64,000 bases of DNA from Cyanobacteria bacterium FACHB-DQ100. Lineage in GTDB: Bacteria > Cyanobacteriota > Cyanobacteriia > Leptolyngbyales > Leptolyngbyaceae. This document shows, piece by piece, positions 59,606 to 64,000 of the stretch. The stretch's first letter is position 1. Every line of letters starts with the position of its first letter. Made by a program: the position numbers and the translations under genes. A model generated the notes under the pieces. The model made no database searches. It was not told the DNA's origin and saw nothing but the letters and a program-made list of their open reading frames with translations. The stretch is from assembly GCA_014695195.1 (NCBI GenBank), contig JACJNW010000026.1:1-64000 (forward strand), in the 5' to 3' direction.

Positions 59606-60372
59606 TTTGCTAAGTCCTCACGCTCTAGGGGGCGAATCTCTTGAATCTGTAAGCCGCTTTCCAACATCGAATACACCAAGCGCTGATAGTCAGTTGTGTT
59701 TTGTCCAAGCGGATTCTGTGGCGGTTCAACGGCTTTAACGTAAATCGTGCGATTAAACGGAATGGTTTGCCCTGCGGGATTTGCATCATCGAAAACAATG
59801 CGAGTTGCAATCATGTGAATCCGCCATTGTCCTTCTCCGGTTAATTCTGGGGCTGAGAAGTTCTGGGGAACGAGAACGGCGGCAACTTGTCCGCGAAACA
59901 CGCCTTCAGGCACAATATCGGCTGCAAGTTTCTGTAAAAACGCATCTCGAAAATCAGGGGCTAAAAGAAAGGAAGCTTCCCAAGCACGGGTCGGAATCCG
60001 TCTGCGATCGCTACGCCGACTGGCTGAATCTGCCCCAACTTCTTTGCCTGCATCAATTTGTGCTTTGTTTTGTCCCGGTAGCTTGCCCCAAGTGAAGGTC
60101 ATCGCTGCCCAGTTTGATACTGTACGCCGAATGACTTCGGGTTCACGGTATTGATAATCTGCGGAACGGGCTGTAAAAGCGTGTCCATCGACTTGCTGTA
60201 CGAGCGTCGGTGGTTTTTGATTCGATAGCTTCGAGAATGAAACCGCTAACCAGAACGTAACGATCGCAAGAATGAAAACACTGATCGAGAGTCCTGCAAA
60301 TGCCAGCGGCAGGATGTCTGTAGAATCCAGTTTAAATCGCTGACTTTTTCGCTTCAAATCAGAAATTTGCAT
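59602..60372 (-). CDS. TraE/VirB8-like inner-membrane channel protein
   Basis: This 256-residue protein has one N-terminal transmembrane helix (LPLAFAGLSISVFILAIVTFWLAV, ~22-45) and a periplasmic domain of about 205 residues, including VIRRTVSNWAAMTFTWGKLP, FRDAFLQKLAADIVPEGVFRGQV and IHMIATRIVFDDA. This is the TraE/VirB8 layout: short cytosolic part, one membrane pass, NTF2-like periplasmic domain. The family assignment is by topology and by its place directly before VirB10/TraB, with a four-base overlap. Confidence 0.7.
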   Translation of the reverse strand: MQISDLKRKSQRFKLDSTDILPLAFAGLSISVFILAIVTFWLAVSFSKLSNQKPPTLVQQVDGHAFTARSADYQYREPEVIRRTVSNWAAMTFTWGKLPGQNKAQIDAGKEVGADSASRRSDRRRIPTRAWEASFLLAPDFRDAFLQKLAADIVPEGVFRGQVAAVLVPQNFSAPELTGEGQWRIHMIATRIVFDDANPAGQTIPFNRTIYVKAVEPPQNPLGQNTTDYQRLVYSMLESGLQIQEIRPLEREDLAK

Positions 60373-60396
60373 AACTGTGTTGAATGAATGCGTGAA

Positions 60397-61497
60397 TTAT
60401 TTGATGGGCAGAGTTGAAGTACCGATCGCAATGATTCGAGAAACCCCACCAGAAACAGCGCGAAATACTGCCATGCCACCGCCACCCGCAAGAGCTAATG
60501 CTAAGACAGGCGATAAAACACCGATGAGTAAGAGAAATCCAATATCCGAGGAAGATTGAGCGTCAGCCGCAACAACTACGGTAGCAGCAAGTCCAACCAC
60601 GACATTGTAGGAAAACTTAGCAAGTCCTAAGCTAAAGAAGCCGATTAACCATGCCCAAAGCGGACGACCTTGGAGCGGAATGACTGAGCCAGCTACAGCA
60701 ATCGGTCCAATTAGTCCGGTTAATAGCATGGAGAGTTCAATCAAGTTCGCAAATGCCCATTGAAGTCCTTTGAGGACTTGTTGAGCAACCGCTTGACCTG
60801 CGGTAGCAATCAGTCCTTCTCGAATGAAATTGGTCAGTAAGCTTGGAGCCGTCAAAACTTTGCCTGCCGCATCTCGATTTTGATACTCTTGACTCAATCG
60901 TTCATCGATCGCGCGTAACCGTTCCCAAAGCCTTTGTACTCCGACCGTCATCCAGCCTTTTTGCTGATATTCCTGGGTCAATAGGGTTTCGGCTCGCTTA
61001 CCCGCCTCGCGAAAGCAATCAATCTGTGCTTGTCCCTCTTTGGCTTCACATTCAGTGTACTGTTGCTGAATCAAAGCTTTTGCTTGTTGAGAAACAACGA
61101 CATCATTGAGTGCTTCGAGCATTGAAACCTCACCGATTTGTACCTCTAGTACTTTTCGGGTTTGGTCATTGATGATGTTTCGGATTCCTAATGTCATTGA
61201 TCCTAGCATAGCTCCGTTGTTAAAGAGCAATGCAAAAATAACAAATACCCAAATTACATCCGGTAGTGCTGGAAAGATGCCGCGTTCGATCGCATCTTTA
61301 ACCCAACCAACAGCAAAAAATACGAAAGCACCGACAAGAATTGTGGCAGCAAAAGCATTAATGCCGTTGTACAGTCCATTCGCTCCATTGAAGATGTCTG
61401 TCCACCGAGCATCCCAGGCTCCTTGAACTTTCTCAACTTGGCTGATGCTATCTTCAATGATGGTCTTTGCTCCTGTCACTTGAGCCAAGGTGAACAT
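60397..61497 (-). CDS. VirB6/TrbL-type polytopic membrane protein
   Basis: This 366-residue protein has about six transmembrane segments: INAFAATILVGAFVFFAVGW, ALPDVIWVFVIFALLFNNGA, then after a large polar loop (~115-220) LIELSMLLTGLIGPIAVAGS, LWAWLIGFFSLGLAKFSYNV, VVGLAATVVVAADA and GFLLLIGVLSPVLALALAGG. Such topology with a big loop is typical of VirB6/TrbL, the channel core. The polar loop has two Cys (YTECEAKEGQAQIDCFREA). It lies 2 bp after the TrbJ-like gene. Confidence 0.72.
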   Translation of the reverse strand: MFTLAQVTGAKTIIEDSISQVEKVQGAWDARWTDIFNGANGLYNGINAFAATILVGAFVFFAVGWVKDAIERGIFPALPDVIWVFVIFALLFNNGAMLGSMTLGIRNIINDQTRKVLEVQIGEVSMLEALNDVVVSQQAKALIQQQYTECEAKEGQAQIDCFREAGKRAETLLTQEYQQKGWMTVGVQRLWERLRAIDERLSQEYQNRDAAGKVLTAPSLLTNFIREGLIATAGQAVAQQVLKGLQWAFANLIELSMLLTGLIGPIAVAGSVIPLQGRPLWAWLIGFFSLGLAKFSYNVVVGLAATVVVAADAQSSSDIGFLLLIGVLSPVLALALAGGGGMAVFRAVSGGVSRIIAIGTSTLPIK

Positions 61498-61499
61498 AA

Positions 61500-62309
61500 C
61501 TACCTCTTCGTCGAGTTGCTTTGAGTGCTGTACAGACCAGGAATGTAGAGTTCAGTGCGAGTTGCACCACCAATTTCTAACTGTCGTGCAACCCGCTCAC
61601 GGCGATTCGATTCGTCGATGCCCTCGCTAGTGTTAGCGGCGAGTTGTGCGATCGCGCTATCAAGCTGCTGAATTTGCAACAATGCAGTGTGATTATCGGC
61701 AGTCAGTTGAGCTTGATTGATCACAATTCCTGCCAGTGCTGCATTGATCTCAGCATTGTTCTTCATGATATCTTGAGTCACTGTGAGAGATTTTGCTTGT
61801 TGAGCAAGCTTTTGGGTTTCCTGATATCCTTTCTGACTGGTTTCAACAATCTTTGAAATTCGATCGGCTTCTTTTTGAATCGTTGTTTTTCCTGTTTCTC
61901 CCAGCATCAACGCCGACATCGATCTCGCTAATTCTTGATCGTAGAGGTTCGCTAAATCTCGTTGACGCACAACTGGATTTGTGGTCAGCACACCAGGATT
62001 AATCTCTGTTTGCGTTGTCCGAACTTTGTAGGGATCGGGTGACTTAGAGCCGGTTGCTGATTCTAGCTCGTTCCATGCACCACCCATTGCAACTTTCATC
62101 ATGGTTTCAAAGATGGGATCAAGCTCGTTGAATTGCTGCTGAATTCGAGCTAGAGGATTGAGATAGTTATTCAGTACCCACTGCTGCACTTCGTCGCCAA
62201 TGCCTCCCGGCATGAAAGAAGCGGTAGCTACACCAGCGACCAGTAACGGAATGACTGTCCCTGTTCCAATGATGAATCGTCCAATAATTCGCGATTTTTT
62301 CATTTTCAA
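61500..62309 (-). CDS. TrbJ/VirB5-like exported protein
   Basis: This 269-residue protein has an N-terminal signal (IIGRFIIGTGTVIPLLVAGVATASF). The mature part is almost wholly helical, with long amphipathic helices (QKEADRISKIVETSQKGYQETQKLAQQAKSL and AALAGIVINQAQLTADNHTALLQIQQLDSAIAQL), as in TrbJ/VirB5 pilus-tip proteins. It is placed between VirB4 and VirB6, the usual VirB5/TrbJ position. Family assignment is by structure and position. Confidence 0.7.
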   Translation of the reverse strand: MKMKKSRIIGRFIIGTGTVIPLLVAGVATASFMPGGIGDEVQQWVLNNYLNPLARIQQQFNELDPIFETMMKVAMGGAWNELESATGSKSPDPYKVRTTQTEINPGVLTTNPVVRQRDLANLYDQELARSMSALMLGETGKTTIQKEADRISKIVETSQKGYQETQKLAQQAKSLTVTQDIMKNNAEINAALAGIVINQAQLTADNHTALLQIQQLDSAIAQLAANTSEGIDESNRRERVARQLEIGGATRTELYIPGLYSTQSNSTKR

Positions 62310-62320
62310 TTTCCCTCCTA

Positions 62321-64000
62321 TTACATCAATGTCATCGCTTTGTGTCCGTTGCTGATGTAGGTCAAATCATCGGTTGTAGTAGAAGTTGATGTGTCTTCTA
62401 CCTGCCACTCCGAAGCGATTTTTTCGGAATTTGGCATGATCGTATCCATTGACCGACCTGCTCGAACCGCTTCGGCATAGAGTTTGGAGAAAGCGGAGTA
62501 CCCATGAAACTTATTGTCATATTGAGCCAATACTCGATGCCTTGCCCGTTGTTCCTTTTGGTTGTTGGCGACTGCTGCTAATAACTCAAACGAGGGATGA
62601 TGGCTACACTCGGTTAATCGAGCATCAGCATCTACAAGCCAGTGAGAGCATAGCCGTGCAGGGTCGGTTCGGAAAGATTCATCCGTGTTTCGCATTAATA
62701 CATTGGGGTCATAGCCGAAAAAGCGTTGATACGAAGCAAGGGAGTTTGGCTGAATTGCGCCAACAATGCGAGTGTTAAGGTTTTGAAGAATTTGAGATCC
62801 AGCAACCGAATTCGCGATCGTATCTGGATCTTGTCCACTGATAATTGGACGAATCCCTGATTTCGCACCGTTGGCGCAAACCTGTCCAATAATTTGAGCA
62901 ATGCCGTTGTATTTGAACAGAATTGGACTTTCATCAATTGCTAGGATACTATCTGTCACCTCCAACGCTTTTCTAAATGCCATTGATTGAGCCGATAGCG
63001 CTAACACTGCGGCTTCAATGTTGTCACCGACATTCCGCAGTGCAAACACAATGAATTTGGCATCGGTGCGAATCGTACTGGGCTGAGAGATCGCTTTCCC
63101 GACGCGACTGGTAAGCCAGCCTTTTAACTCTAGTAGAATGGTGGCGATCGCTTCAGAAACCATTTCAGACTCAATCTCTAGATCTAGATGCGTTACTAAT
63201 CTGATAAAGTCAACGAGCGTTGGCATTTCAAGCCAAGCTTCGCTGCCAAATCCTCCTTCAAAGGCGGCACCGTATCGAGCTTGAATTTGCCCATCATTGA
63301 AGAAAGCCGCGATCGCTTGCCATAGAACGGTATGGACTCGCTTACCCAGTTGCCCCTCTGTCTCTGTTCCCATCACCATGATGTTGAGTGCTTTAACCAA
63401 GAACTCCTTGTAGTCATCGAGCCGTTCAGCCTGTTGCTTTTCGGGAAGATGACGAATATCTGGAATCTGAAATAAGTTGTTTGCCTCAGACCCGATATCA
63501 AAGTAAGCACCCTGGTCTCCGAAGAATCTCACCAAATCGGTGTAAGTGGTTGTTCCATCGGCTTTAGGATAGTCAAGCGAAATGACGTGCATTCCGTTAG
63601 CAATGCCGCAGGTAAAAATGTCAGACATTAAAACCGACTTACCACTGCGGGTTTCCCCCATGATGAAGATGCCTCGATGCTTAGTGATGAAGTCGATTAG
63701 AAGTGGCGCATTCCCTTCACGAGTAATGAACTCTATTCCGCGTGAATCGACAGGTCTAGTGCAGGCAAGGGGCATTAATCCAGGGGCTTCGTTCGTGAGA
63801 TACAGTTGCTTACGATCGTCACCTAACAACCAATCATCCACAATTGGAAGGGAGCGTAACCATAACGACCAAGCAACCTCAGTTTCTCGGATGAAATCGC
63901 CCTGCGGAAAGGCATGCGTTAGCTTCTGGCAAGCTTCAGACAATGTATGTGGATCATTTCGGTAGATCAGTGCCATGACGGAAACCCAAATTGGCATTGC
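62321..64000 (-). CDS. VirB4/TraC-type ATPase, C-terminal part (runs off window)
   Basis: VirB4 is the conserved ATPase of type IV secretion. The frame is open through the right edge, so only the C-terminal ~560 residues are visible. Motifs: Walker A GETRSGKSVLMS (~112-123 of the visible part), followed by VISLDYPKADGTTTYTDL; Walker B in ILAIDESPILF (~350); and the C-terminal helicase-like motif ISGQDPDTIANSVAGSQILQNLNTRIVG typical of TraC/VirB4. The true start lies outside the window. It leads the cluster of channel genes that follows at 11 bp. Confidence 0.9.
   Translation of the reverse strand, partial: AMPIWVSVMALIYRNDPHTLSEACQKLTHAFPQGDFIRETEVAWSLWLRSLPIVDDWLLGDDRKQLYLTNEAPGLMPLACTRPVDSRGIEFITREGNAPLLIDFITKHRGIFIMGETRSGKSVLMSDIFTCGIANGMHVISLDYPKADGTTTYTDLVRFFGDQGAYFDIGSEANNLFQIPDIRHLPEKQQAERLDDYKEFLVKALNIMVMGTETEGQLGKRVHTVLWQAIAAFFNDGQIQARYGAAFEGGFGSEAWLEMPTLVDFIRLVTHLDLEIESEMVSEAIATILLELKGWLTSRVGKAISQPSTIRTDAKFIVFALRNVGDNIEAAVLALSAQSMAFRKALEVTDSILAIDESPILFKYNGIAQIIGQVCANGAKSGIRPIISGQDPDTIANSVAGSQILQNLNTRIVGAIQPNSLASYQRFFGYDPNVLMRNTDESFRTDPARLCSHWLVDADARLTECSHHPSFELLAAVANNQKEQRARHRVLAQYDNKFHGYSAFSKLYAEAVRAGRSMDTIMPNSEKIASEWQVEDTSTSTTTDDLTYISNGHKAMTLM

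Noticed and set aside
1-64000. tRNA and rRNA genes
   Set aside because: I saw no cloverleaf with a TTCRA arm and no rRNA-like sequence. A covariance search would be needed to exclude a divergent tRNA.

Overview
The window looks like part of a large cyanobacterial plasmid or plasmid-like accessory replicon. HIP1 sites (GCGATCGC) are frequent. The protein families are typical of cyanobacteria: a type I-D-like CRISPR adaptation module, NrtP/NirA/NarB nitrate assimilation with a consensus NtcA promoter, and Uma2 proteins. Plasmid functions are also present: a ParM-like actin, MobC and relaxase, a type IV secretion cluster with coupling protein, and a giant methylase-helicase-Toprim protein.

Layout. 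1-5602: the 3' end of cas4, then cas1 and cas2, a leader and a CRISPR array of 53 repeats read rightward. A lone decayed repeat lies 700 bp beyond it. 5.7-10 kb: mostly leftward small genes (a frameshifted membrane gene, a winged-helix protein, a Uma2 protein with a ribbon-helix-helix partner). 10.1-19.9 kb: a rightward, GC-richer island of DNA-binding and membrane/envelope proteins (membrane-anchored P-loop ATPase, M23 peptidase, secreted protein). An intact IscB with its HEARO-type omega RNA has inserted into it. 20.5-27.5 kb: LtrA-like, SDR, MFS, cNMP-binding flavoprotein, F420-reductase-like and an interrupted quinone oxidoreductase. 27.6-33.3 kb: leftward nirA-narB-nrtP behind an NtcA box; narB carries a frameshift. 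33.7-34.9 kb: an ISAs1-type insertion sequence whose flanks come from two different broken genes. 35-40 kb: a LexA-like repressor, parR-like/parM, and mobC-relaxase. 41-64 kb: a leftward transfer operon (VirB4, VirB5/TrbJ, VirB6/TrbL, VirB8/TraE, VirB10/TraB, TraK/VirB9-like, M23 peptidase, VirD4) ending in the 2587-residue protein.

The most unusual signals are these. (1) Two genes appear to be overprinted inside other genes: a coiled-coil membrane protein inside the relaxase and a 160-residue protein inside the giant protein. Each sits exactly over a low-complexity linker of its host and has its own ribosome binding site. (2) Two separately frameshifted genes carry a canonical -1 slippery heptamer (T TTT TTA and T TTT TTG) in the right phase to be joined by ribosomal frameshifting. 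(3) IscB/omega RNA has inserted at a coupled gene junction. (4) A LexA-like repressor has an altered cleavage site, a perfect 16-bp operator at its own promoter and a related site in front of parM/mobC.

All calls come from reading the sequence. No database search was possible.
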